64,000 nucleotides of DNA from the NCBI RefSeq assembly GCF_035207705.1, contig NZ_CP128187.1, forward strand, positions 3,038,001 to 3,102,000, given 5' to 3'. Positions 34,275 to 42,576 of the stretch are shown here, one piece after another. The stretch comes from Maribacter sp. BPC-D8 (GTDB taxonomy: Bacteria > Bacteroidota > Bacteroidia > Flavobacteriales > Flavobacteriaceae). Position 1 is the first letter of the stretch. Every line of letters begins with the position of its first letter. The notes below the pieces were generated by a model. It made no database searches. It was not told the DNA's origin and worked only from the letters and a program-made list of their open reading frames with translations. A program made the position numbers and the translations under genes.

Positions 34275-36938
34275 TTATTCTTTTTTAATTCTAATTTCAA
34301 CTACTCCATTTTCACCCACTTCACCATACTTTTCAATAGCTTTTTCATCTTTTAAAATAAAAATACTTTCTATTGTATTTGGATCAATAGCTTCCATTTC
34401 TAGTTTAGTTATTTTTATATCATCAACATAATACATAGGTTCTAACTCACTTTCTTTCGAAATTTCAGAAACCATGTTGGCTGTACTATTATTGTTTTTA
34501 GTTATAATTTCATAAGATCCATTTTCGGCAACTTTACCATATTTTTTAATGGAAGCTTCGGGTCCCAAATGTAAAATCCTTTCAATTGAATTTTTATCAG
34601 CATCCATTTTGTCATATTCATGCTTTTCCACCACTTCTCCGTTAATTAAATAAATAGACCCCTTACTATCATTACTATTTAAATTAATAGCCTTTTCATT
34701 AGTACTTTCACTTTTCAACTTAAAATTAACAGGAATGGAAAAAGGAACATTTACTGCTTTACCAGATTGTTTGCCAGGAATCATCTTTGGCAACCTTTTT
34801 ATTATGCGTTCTACCTCATCTTCTAATAATTTATCTGGACCACGCATTTTAATATTTTCAATAGCGCCTTCTGAAGTAATTAAAAACATAGCACTAACTC
34901 TACCCTCTATATTCGCATCTCTAGCTGCTTTTGGATAATTAAAATATTTACCAATATGTTGTTGCATTTTTTCATTAAAGCAAGCACGATTATCATCTGC
35001 ATCTTCACAACCAGGAAAAATCGGAACCTCATCAACTACAGCGAAAGGAACATCATTCTCATTCATGTATGTTTTTTCATCTAATGAAGAACTATCACTA
35101 TCATCTAATTTGAATTGAATAGGAATAGAAAAAGGAACATTTACAGCTTTACCAGATTGTTTACCAGGAATCATCTTTGGTAAACTTTTTATGATACGAG
35201 CCACTTCGTCTTCTAATAGCTTATCCGGACCACGCATTTTAATATTTTCAATAGTACCTTCTGAAGAAATGATGAACATAGTACTTACTCGCCCCTGTAT
35301 ATTAGCATCTTGAGCAGCCTGCGGATAACTGAAATGTTTTCCAATATGTTGCTGCATTTTTTCATTGAAACAAGCACGTTTATCATCTGCATCTTCACAA
35401 CCAGGAAAAACCGGAACTTCATCAACTACGGCAAAAGGAACATCTACATTATCGAAATCGCTAAAACCTTCTTCAGATACAAACTGAATATCAGATGATT
35501 CTTTACTTTTCATTAAATCTTTAATATTGGTCTTTATTAAAAATGAATTCTGATCATCATGAAGTATAATGTTCGTTAAATGATACGATTCATTTTCTAA
35601 ACCAATCAACAATTCATTAAATTTTTGTAATTCATTAGAACTTAATTCTGCGGTATTTTTTACTTTAAACTCTAAATAATCTGATGGATACACCTTAAAA
35701 TTATTATTATAATAAAAAATACCTTTCTCAAATGCTTTAACTGATGCTTTTAGGTTAACATCAATTAATTTGTACGCTTTTCTTTGATTTACAAAATCAT
35801 TATACAGCTCTGTAGAGGGTTGAACCAATGCTAATTTTATAGATTCATCAGGATTTTTTTTAATATAACTTTTCAATTCTTCTTCTAAAATTTTATTCTG
35901 CAAGACCTCATAAAGAAAGTATTCATTCTTAGTAAAAGTTTGATTCATATCCCGACGTTTTTCAGCTAAACTAGAATTATATAAATAATGCATACCCAAA
36001 TCATCCTCTTCTATTTTAGCCTTTACCTCTGCAATTAAAAGCTCATCATTTCTTGTGATTCCTTGACCGTCAGAAGTATTTTTATACATTTCACACGAAC
36101 TATACAACAACATCCCCAGTACCATTGGCAATAATAGTAAATACTTCAACTGCCAGACTTTTTTTGATTTTGATTTTTGTAACATGATTATTCGTTTTTT
36201 GATTAATGATTGTGTAAAAAATTGATTGATGAATGATATATGTTCGGTCTGAAAAACCTGAGCCAATAACTGCTCATAATGATCCGTTTTATGTTCTTTT
36301 GATACTTGAGCATCGGCAATAAATTCATGTAATTCTGAAATACGATTTTGATATACGTACACTAACGGATTAAACCAGCCTACAATTCTCATAAACTCAA
36401 AAAATAACAAGTCGTACGTATGCCTTTGTTTTATATGCACCAATTCATGGGCGATTATGGTATCGTGCTTCATCTTCAATACTTTATCTCCAATAAAAAT
36501 GGATTTAAAGAATGAAAAAGCAATATTGCTGTTTGCTATAACAACCTGAGTAAATAAAGGGTAAGAAATCTTTTCTCCGCTTTTTCTTAATAGGTATAAT
36601 TGTCTGATTTTTAATCCGAATAACAACAATGCCACTAGCATTCCGCCATACAGCACTCCTTCTTGCCAAGTAACATTCCAACCCGTTGATTTTTGAACCT
36701 GTACTACTACATCTGTATTTTGTAATCCCCATAAATACTCCGGGTATTGGGCAAACGTTGGTGGCACTTGCTGCTTAAAAGCTTCTATTTTTATCCAAGG
36801 TAATATCAAAGACAAAACAAATGTTCCGATTAAATACACCCGATTCCATTGAAAAAAGGTCTCTTTCTTTAGAAAAAAGTCATAAATAACCAAGAAAAGA
36901 AGTTGAAAGGCGATGCACTCCAAAATGTATTGTATCAT
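34275..36938 (-). CDS. M56 family metallopeptidase fused to two TonB-C domains and plug-like segments
   Basis: The N-terminal M56 part has several transmembrane helices and the zinc motif HELVHIKQRH (H164-E165, H168), with a further helix at about 262-282. The extracytoplasmic region has a helical segment (about 290-480), then two nearly identical TonB C-terminal-like domains (about 498-611 and 626-740), each starting VPFAVVDEVP.FPGCEDADD and ending in the IPGKQSGKAVNVPFSIP motif, and two plug-like segments (about 747-805 and 835-887) with the pattern SIERIL..G.EASIKKYG. BlaR1-type proteases cleave a partner repressor; the matching blaI gene overlaps the start of this gene by 4 nt. Confidence 0.9.
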   Translation of the reverse strand: MIQYILECIAFQLLFLVIYDFFLKKETFFQWNRVYLIGTFVLSLILPWIKIEAFKQQVPPTFAQYPEYLWGLQNTDVVVQVQKSTGWNVTWQEGVLYGGMLVALLLFGLKIRQLYLLRKSGEKISYPLFTQVVIANSNIAFSFFKSIFIGDKVLKMKHDTIIAHELVHIKQRHTYDLLFFEFMRIVGWFNPLVYVYQNRISELHEFIADAQVSKEHKTDHYEQLLAQVFQTEHISFINQFFTQSLIKKRIIMLQKSKSKKVWQLKYLLLLPMVLGMLLYSSCEMYKNTSDGQGITRNDELLIAEVKAKIEEDDLGMHYLYNSSLAEKRRDMNQTFTKNEYFLYEVLQNKILEEELKSYIKKNPDESIKLALVQPSTELYNDFVNQRKAYKLIDVNLKASVKAFEKGIFYYNNNFKVYPSDYLEFKVKNTAELSSNELQKFNELLIGLENESYHLTNIILHDDQNSFLIKTNIKDLMKSKESSDIQFVSEEGFSDFDNVDVPFAVVDEVPVFPGCEDADDKRACFNEKMQQHIGKHFSYPQAAQDANIQGRVSTMFIISSEGTIENIKMRGPDKLLEDEVARIIKSLPKMIPGKQSGKAVNVPFSIPIQFKLDDSDSSSLDEKTYMNENDVPFAVVDEVPIFPGCEDADDNRACFNEKMQQHIGKYFNYPKAARDANIEGRVSAMFLITSEGAIENIKMRGPDKLLEDEVERIIKRLPKMIPGKQSGKAVNVPFSIPVNFKLKSESTNEKAINLNSNDSKGSIYLINGEVVEKHEYDKMDADKNSIERILHLGPEASIKKYGKVAENGSYEIITKNNNSTANMVSEISKESELEPMYYVDDIKITKLEMEAIDPNTIESIFILKDEKAIEKYGEVGENGVVEIRIKKE
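34720..35447 (-). repeat. Internal tandem duplication of the TonB-C coding segment
   Basis: Two segments of about 340 bp (34720-35062 and 35108-35447) inside the M56 gene are roughly 85 percent identical in DNA and higher in protein. They are separated by about 45 bp coding for a Ser/Asp-rich linker. Confidence 0.85.
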
Positions 36939-37297
36939 GGTTTTTCCTTTTTAATTTCATTTAATACCGATTCCAATTCCGACAGGCTCATATCATTCTT
37001 CTTCATAAAAAATGACACCATACTTTTAAATGAACCTTGAAAATAGCCGTCTACTAATTTGTTGATGGACTGATTGCTGTAATCTGATTTCTTCACCAAA
37101 GAGAAATATAAATACCCTTTACCTACTTGCTCATGATCCACAAAACCCTTGCTTTCTAAAATTCGAACAATTGTAGAAACGGTATTATATGCCGGTTTTG
37201 GTTCAGGTAATTTCTCAATGATCGATGCTACATTACATTTCTGTAATTCCCATAACACAATCATTACTTCTTCCTCTGCTTTTGTCAACTGTTTCAT
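36935..37297 (-). CDS. BlaI/MecI/CopY family transcriptional repressor (second system)
   Basis: Winged-helix repressor of 120 residues with the family core AYNTVSTIVRILESKGFVDH and a helical dimerisation end. Its stop codon overlaps the M56 start (ATGA-type overlap). Upstream are three operator-like palindromes with half-site AACTA, different from the CTCTA half-site of the first system. It probably represses its own operon and is relieved by the partner protease. Confidence 0.93.
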   Translation of the reverse strand: MKQLTKAEEEVMIVLWELQKCNVASIIEKLPEPKPAYNTVSTIVRILESKGFVDHEQVGKGYLYFSLVKKSDYSNQSINKLVDGYFQGSFKSMVSFFMKKNDMSLSELESVLNEIKKEKP

Positions 37298-37299
37298 TC

Positions 37300-37363
37300 A
37301 ACTAATCTTTTAGTTCTACGGTCAAATATAACTAAATATTTAGTTTAAACTAATTTTATAGTT
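37300..37363 (-). promoter_or_regulatory. Promoter with three BlaI-type operator boxes (second system)
   Basis: Three 16-bp boxes of form AACTAAnnnnnTAGTT lie at 37300-37315, 37330-37345 and 37348-37363. On the minus strand a TATATTTG -7 element (37323-37330) lies between boxes 1 and 2 and touches box 2. The box nearest the gene ends 2 bp from the start codon. The first-to-third distance is 48 bp, the same as in the first system. Confidence 0.75.
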
Positions 37364-37442
37364 GAAAAAAATTAATTTAGATATCTGCTCATGTAACAAA
37401 TGCAACCTATATTAGTCTTATAAGCAACACTTACTATTTACA

Positions 37443-37958
37443 ATGGATATATTTTTATTAGTACTAGGATTCATTTTAATGCTCGTGGGCATTTTAGGGA
37501 GCTTCTTACCTATTTTACCCGGACCACCAATTAGTTGGGTAGGTTTACTATTATTATATTCTACCAGCGCCATTACCATGAATTGGACGTTTCTAGGTAT
37601 TACACTAGCTATAGCTTTAATAGTTTTTGGATTAGATTACGTTATACCTGCCATAGGTACCAAAAAATTTGGCGGTACAAAATGGGGAGTTATCGGTACT
37701 ACAGTTGGTTTATTAGTTGCCTTAATATTCCCTATTCTAGGACCATTCGGAATTATCATATGGCCTTTTGTGGGTGCTTTAGTTGGAGAATTACTGAATA
37801 AGGCGGATAAAAAAACCGCTACGAAAGCGGCTTTTGGTTCTTTTTTAGGATTCTTAACAGGTACTTTTTTGAAATTTATGGTCGCTATTGTCTATTTCGG
37901 ACTATTCATTTCAAAAGCTTGGGAGCATAGTAGCGCCCTATTTCCTTTCTTTAATTAA
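37443..37958 (+). CDS. DUF456 family membrane protein
   Basis: Hydrophobic 171-residue protein with about five membrane segments and the DUF456 signature GILGSFLPILPGPPISWVGL near the start, then glycine-rich helices with GPFGIIIWPFVGALVGEL. Function unknown. It is monocistronic on the plus strand and converges with the nitroreductase gene 8 bp away. Confidence 0.88.
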   Translation: MDIFLLVLGFILMLVGILGSFLPILPGPPISWVGLLLLYSTSAITMNWTFLGITLAIALIVFGLDYVIPAIGTKKFGGTKWGVIGTTVGLLVALIFPILGPFGIIIWPFVGALVGELLNKADKKTATKAAFGSFLGFLTGTFLKFMVAIVYFGLFISKAWEHSSALFPFFN

Positions 37959-37966
37959 TGGAGTAA

Positions 37967-38524
37967 TTACTCCGTTATCCATTCGGTTTTAGTTGTAATA
38001 GGCTCGCGTTTACCGTCGGTCAATTCACCATCGAAATTACCCATGTAGAAAAATCCTAAACATTTTTCACCATCGGCTAAGCTTAAAAACTCACCCATGT
38101 GTTTTATGAGTCCCGGTGAAGACCAATACGACCCAATACCCATTTCGGTGCATTGTAACCACATATTCTGAACAGCCATAGCTACTGCTGCAACCTCTTC
38201 CCATTCTGGTATAGATTCTTTTAGGTCTCGTTGCATACAAATGGCAATAATTGCACCCGCCATTTTTGGGTTTTCCTGTAATTTTTTAATCTTCATTGCT
38301 TTTGGCTTAGGATCAAGCTCTTCATATTTTTTAGATAAGAAATTACCTAGCCTACCTTTTGCTTCACCTTGAATCACCTTAAAACGCCATGGCTCTGTAC
38401 ACTTATGGTTAGGTGCCCAGTTAGCCGCTTCTAAAACCTTTTCTATATCTGCCTTCGCAATTGGAGTATCATTATATTGAACCGGAAATACCGAGCGTCT
38501 CTTTTTAATTATATCTAATATCAT
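37967..38524 (-). CDS. Nitroreductase family protein
   Basis: FMN-dependent oxidoreductase of the nitroreductase fold, 185 residues. The N-terminal RRSVFPVQYNDTPI, the EAANWAPNHKCTEPWRF segment and the C-terminal FYMGNFD are family features of the single-domain, YdjA-like type. The physiological substrate is unknown. No signal peptide. A heptamer repeat tract lies upstream. Confidence 0.9.
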   Translation of the reverse strand: MILDIIKKRRSVFPVQYNDTPIAKADIEKVLEAANWAPNHKCTEPWRFKVIQGEAKGRLGNFLSKKYEELDPKPKAMKIKKLQENPKMAGAIIAICMQRDLKESIPEWEEVAAVAMAVQNMWLQCTEMGIGSYWSSPGLIKHMGEFLSLADGEKCLGFFYMGNFDGELTDGKREPITTKTEWITE

Positions 38525-38569
38525 AATTTTCGTTTGTTCGCTGTGCGCAATACGCTAAGCGCAGCAGGC

Positions 38570-38625
38570 TCTATTTTCTCTATTCTATTTTCTATTCTCT
38601 CTTTTCTATTCTCTCTTTTCTAAAT
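38570..38625. repeat. Heptamer tandem repeat, 8 units of TCTNTTN type
   Basis: TCTATTT, TCTCTAT, TCTATTT, TCTATTC, TCTCTTT, TCTATTC, TCTCTTT and TCTAAAT run in strict 7-bp register between the nitroreductase and the LysR gene. A GC-rich hairpin-like stretch (TGCGC / GCGCA, about 38543-38563) precedes it. Confidence 0.8.
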
Positions 38626-38672
38626 CAAAGTAAAATTAAGATTTGAAAACCTCATTCTATGTTAGACAAGTA

Positions 38673-39566
38673 TTAAAACTTATCCTCTAACAACAACTCC
38701 ATACAATTCTTGAGAACAGGGTTGGTATGTTCCTTTTTCCAAATAACAGATAATTCTGCTCGCTGGGGTATATCTTTTAACTCCACAAACTTCACTCGCA
38801 TTTGAAATCCGTTTTGCAATGATGTAGGCACAATGGCAATACCCATATGATTTTCTACCAACTTAAATATGGTATGTGCATGAACAGATTTATGTGAGAT
38901 TTTAGGTGCAAAACCTGCATCTTGACAAATACTCATGATCGTTTCATAATACAGCGGACTATATGCCTGACTGAATAAAATAAAATCTTCATTCGCAAAT
39001 CGCTGCATTCCGTCAAACTCCCTTGTCAGCATCGGGTATCTTTCTGGTAGCACTAAAGAAAAGGTATCGGTAAAAACCGTTTTCATTTCTAAGGTACTCG
39101 GTACTCTAGACACACGTACAAAACCCATATCTAATTGATCATTTAATACTGCATCTACTTGGGCAAAATTTGATAGCTCTTCTAAAGATGTTTTCACCTT
39201 CGGATATTTCTCTTTTATTCCCAATAATAATTCTGGAATCACTTGCTGCATAGCCGAACCTAAAAATCCGATTCGCAACTCGCCGCTACTACCATCGCCC
39301 ACCAATTTCAATTGGCGCTCAACTTTTTCAAGATGATTAAAAATATATTCCACCTCCATTTTTAAATAGTGCCCTGCAGGAGTTAAAGCAACTTTTTTCT
39401 TATTTCGCTCAAACAGTTGAGTTTCTAGAATCTCTTCCATCTGCTTTATCTGTCTACTGAGTCCCGGTTGAGAAATAAACAACTTCTCCGCAGCCTTTCT
39501 AAAGTGCAGTTCTTGCGCTACCGCTAGAAAGTAGGTTAAATGACGTAATTCTATTTGATTACTCAT
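38673..39566 (-). CDS. LysR family transcriptional regulator, probable hut regulator
   Basis: An N-terminal winged helix-turn-helix (about 5-63, with ELHFRKAAEKLFISQPGLSR) and a periplasmic-binding-like effector domain (about 92-290) make a normal 297-residue LysR protein. It is divergent from hutH with an 84-bp gap holding a TTGATA-N8-TATCAA palindrome, the layout expected when a LysR regulator controls the facing operon. Control of hut genes, with urocanate or histidine as signal, is inferred from position only. Confidence 0.9.
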   Translation of the reverse strand: MSNQIELRHLTYFLAVAQELHFRKAAEKLFISQPGLSRQIKQMEEILETQLFERNKKKVALTPAGHYLKMEVEYIFNHLEKVERQLKLVGDGSSGELRIGFLGSAMQQVIPELLLGIKEKYPKVKTSLEELSNFAQVDAVLNDQLDMGFVRVSRVPSTLEMKTVFTDTFSLVLPERYPMLTREFDGMQRFANEDFILFSQAYSPLYYETIMSICQDAGFAPKISHKSVHAHTIFKLVENHMGIAIVPTSLQNGFQMRVKFVELKDIPQRAELSVIWKKEHTNPVLKNCMELLLEDKF

Positions 39567-39587
39567 AGTTATCGATTAATGACAAAA

Positions 39588-39607
39588 TTGATATTACCAA
39601 GTATCAA
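39588..39607. promoter_or_regulatory. Palindrome between the LysR gene and hutH
   Basis: TTGATA (39588-39593) and TATCAA (39602-39607) are separated by 8 bp and contain a T-N11-A type core as bound by LysR proteins. The centre is about 53 bp before the hutH start and 31 bp before the LysR start. Confidence 0.55.
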
Positions 39608-39650
39608 AAATAGGTATTAATTTTAATTAGAATATTCAAGACAGAAAGCT

Positions 39651-41225
39651 ATGAGTAAACAGACGTTTAAATTGGGTGAAGATTGGCTAACGGCCGGTAA
39701 AGCAATGCAAATTGTTCATGGTGAAATTATCCCCATATTGTCTAAAGCTACAGAGGACAAAATAACTAAAAGCTGGAAAATTGTACAGAACATTGTAGAT
39801 AAAGGTGATCCTGTTTATGGTATAAATACAGGGTTCGGTCCGTTATGTACAACCAAGATTTCTAAGTCAGAAACTAATATTCTACAGACCAATATACTTC
39901 AAAGTCACAGTGTAGGCGTTGGTGACCCAATCGCTAAAGACATTGCAAAATTGATGCTCATTCTTAAAGCACAATCATTGGCAAAAGGTTATTCGGGCAT
40001 TGCCCTGAACACTTTAAAAAGAATTATTTGGCATATCGATAATGATGCTATACCTGTAGTACCATCGCAAGGATCGGTTGGTGCATCTGGTGATCTGGCT
40101 CCGCTTTCCCATTTATTTCTACCACTTATTGGTTTAGGTAAGGTAGAATACAAGAATGAAACCATAACCACGAAAACACTTTTTGAACTAACAGGATTAA
40201 CACCAATCGCTCTTGGACCAAAAGAAGGTCTAGCACTTATAAACGGCACCCAATTTATAGCAGCACATGCCGTAAAAGTGGTAGCTCAATTACATTCTAT
40301 TCTAGCTCAGGCAGATGTCATTGGCGCTATGATGATAGAAGGTTTGCAAGGTTCTGTAAAACCATTTTATAACGAGCTTCATGCACTGCGCCCTTTTAAA
40401 GGGAATGTACATGTAGCAAAACGCGTAAAAAAATTATTGAAAGGCTCTGAAATCATGGAAGCCCATGTAGATTGCGAAAAAGTACAAGACCCCTACTCCA
40501 TTCGTTGTATTCCGCAAGTTCATGGTGCTTCAAGAACAGCATGGTTACACCTTAAAGAATTATTAGAAGTTGAATTAAACTCGGTTACCGACAATCCAGT
40601 AATTATTGATGAAGAATTGACCATTAGTGGTGGTAATTTTCACGGTCAGCCATTAGCAATGGCTTTGGATTATGCTTGTTTAGCGGCATCTGAAATCGGT
40701 AATATATCTGACCGTCGCATTTATTTATCCTTAGAAGGTAATAGTCCCGGTGTACCAAAACTACTCATGAACGATACTGGTATCAATTCCGGATACATGA
40801 TTTTGCAGTATACCACCGCAGCTTTGGCAAGTGAAAATAAGGGACTTTGTTTTCCGTCAAGCGCAGATAGTATTCCTACATCTTTAGGTCAAGAAGACCA
40901 TGTAAGTATGGGGTCTATTGGTGGTAGAAAGGCGTTACAGGTTATTGGTAATGTTGAGAAGATATTGGCAATTGAATTACTGACCGCTGCCCAAGCTTTT
41001 GAATTTAGAAAACCTTTAAAATCGGGTATTTATTTAGACGAAGTACATAATGCAGTACGTGAGCAAGTGCCTTTCGCTAGTAAAGACCGTGTATTTTCTG
41101 ATGATATTGAAAAGGGTATTGCCATGATTAAAAATCAAACAATACTAAAAGTTATAGACCGTGTACAAGCAGAACATAACATATCTTTAAAGACAAAACA
41201 CTCAGAAGAGTTCGAAAACTACTAA
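39651..41225 (+). CDS. hutH: Histidine ammonia-lyase
   Basis: Converts L-histidine to urocanate and ammonia, first step of histidine degradation. The protein-derived MIO cofactor forms from A145-S146-G147 in GSVGASGDLAPLSH, which is intact. The motif YGINTGFGPL and the later SSADSIPTSLGQEDHVSMG are family hallmarks. The 524-residue length is slightly above the usual 510. It is the first gene of hutHIUG; hutI follows after 4 nt. Confidence 0.96.
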   Translation: MSKQTFKLGEDWLTAGKAMQIVHGEIIPILSKATEDKITKSWKIVQNIVDKGDPVYGINTGFGPLCTTKISKSETNILQTNILQSHSVGVGDPIAKDIAKLMLILKAQSLAKGYSGIALNTLKRIIWHIDNDAIPVVPSQGSVGASGDLAPLSHLFLPLIGLGKVEYKNETITTKTLFELTGLTPIALGPKEGLALINGTQFIAAHAVKVVAQLHSILAQADVIGAMMIEGLQGSVKPFYNELHALRPFKGNVHVAKRVKKLLKGSEIMEAHVDCEKVQDPYSIRCIPQVHGASRTAWLHLKELLEVELNSVTDNPVIIDEELTISGGNFHGQPLAMALDYACLAASEIGNISDRRIYLSLEGNSPGVPKLLMNDTGINSGYMILQYTTAALASENKGLCFPSSADSIPTSLGQEDHVSMGSIGGRKALQVIGNVEKILAIELLTAAQAFEFRKPLKSGIYLDEVHNAVREQVPFASKDRVFSDDIEKGIAMIKNQTILKVIDRVQAEHNISLKTKHSEEFENY

Positions 41226-41229
41226 TCTA

Positions 41230-42477
41230 ATGACAAAAAGAACACTTATAGGTCCGTTTGTACAGATCATACCCATGACGGGAATAAAGCTTAAAGGAGC
41301 CATTTCTGATCATGAACTTGAAGTGATTGTTGACGGCGGAATTTTAATCGAAGACAACCTCATCGCAGCCACAGGTAATTTTGAGGACTTAAAATTAAAA
41401 TATCCTGATGTAGATATTACCCTATTAAATGGCAACCATGTTTGTGTACCCGGTTTCGTTGATGCTCATACACATATTTGTTTTGGTGGATCTCGTGCTA
41501 AAGATTACGCCATGCGAAATGCAGGAAAATCATATTTAGAAATTGCACATGCCGGAGGTGGTATTTGGGATACTGTTACCCAAACCAGAAAATCCACAAT
41601 AGAAGAACTGACTAAAAATACCATAAAAAGAGCTAATCGTCATCTTAAAAACGGAACAACAACAATAGAGGTTAAAAGTGGTTACGGATTAACTGTCGAT
41701 GAAGAGTTGAAAATGCTTCGCGCAATTAAAGAAGCCAATGAACAAGCATTACCAGAATTGATTTCTACTTGCCTTGCAGCGCATATGTTACCTAAAGATT
41801 TTGAGGGAACAGAGAATGAGTATTTAAAAATGATAAGTGAGGAGTTATTCCCCATTCTTAAAGAAGAAAACCTAACACACCGTATTGATGCGTTCATTGA
41901 ACAAAGCGCTTTTTCTGCAGATGATATACAGGCATATTTTTCAAAAGCTACCGACATGAATTTTGATATTACCGTGCATGCAGACCAATTTTCTGCAGGT
42001 GGCAGTAAAGTAGCAGTTGATTTTAATGCAATCAGTGCAGACCATTTAGAGGCAAGCGGAGATACAGAAATAGCATTATTAGCACAAAGCGATACTATAT
42101 CTGTTGCACTACCAGGTGCTTCAATCGGTTTAGGATGCGATTTTACTCCAGCACGTAAATTGCTAGATGCAGGTGCGGCACTTGCAATCGCGAGTGATCA
42201 TAACCCTGGATCTGCACCTATGGGTGATTTATTGACACAAGCTAGTATTCTTGGAACATTTCAAAAACTGAGTAATGCCGAGATTCTAGCAGGAATCACT
42301 TTTAGAGCAGCAGCAGCTTTGAAATTGACCGACCGAGGAAAATTAGAAGCGGGATTACTAGCTGACCTAGCCGTATTTCATTCAGATAACTATCAAGATA
42401 TATTATACAATCAAGGGAATCTAAAGCCATGTATGGTTTGGAAAAATGGGGAGTTGGTTTTTGATAGACATAAGTAG
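41230..42477 (+). CDS. hutI: Imidazolonepropionase
   Basis: Amidohydrolase-superfamily metalloenzyme that opens imidazolone propionate to N-formimino-L-glutamate (third step). Metal ligands are in DAHTHICFGG near the N-terminus, the later TVHADQFSAGG and SDHNPGSAP. The 415-residue length is normal. It starts 4 nt after hutH. A heptamer tandem repeat begins directly after its stop codon and separates it from hutU. Confidence 0.95.
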   Translation: MTKRTLIGPFVQIIPMTGIKLKGAISDHELEVIVDGGILIEDNLIAATGNFEDLKLKYPDVDITLLNGNHVCVPGFVDAHTHICFGGSRAKDYAMRNAGKSYLEIAHAGGGIWDTVTQTRKSTIEELTKNTIKRANRHLKNGTTTIEVKSGYGLTVDEELKMLRAIKEANEQALPELISTCLAAHMLPKDFEGTENEYLKMISEELFPILKEENLTHRIDAFIEQSAFSADDIQAYFSKATDMNFDITVHADQFSAGGSKVAVDFNAISADHLEASGDTEIALLAQSDTISVALPGASIGLGCDFTPARKLLDAGAALAIASDHNPGSAPMGDLLTQASILGTFQKLSNAEILAGITFRAAAALKLTDRGKLEAGLLADLAVFHSDNYQDILYNQGNLKPCMVWKNGELVFDRHK

Positions 42478-42526
42478 TTGTTCGTTGTTGGTTGTTGGTT
42501 GTTGGTTGTTGGTTGTTGGTTGTTGG
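42478..42526. repeat. Heptamer tandem repeat, 7 units of TTGTTGG
   Basis: One TTGTTCG unit followed by six perfect TTGTTGG units in strict 7-bp register, starting at the first base after the hutI stop codon and lying inside the hut operon. Confidence 0.97.
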
Positions 42527-42576
42527 AAAATAAACTTCTATATCCAAAATCAAATTAATTTATTTAAAAATTAAAG

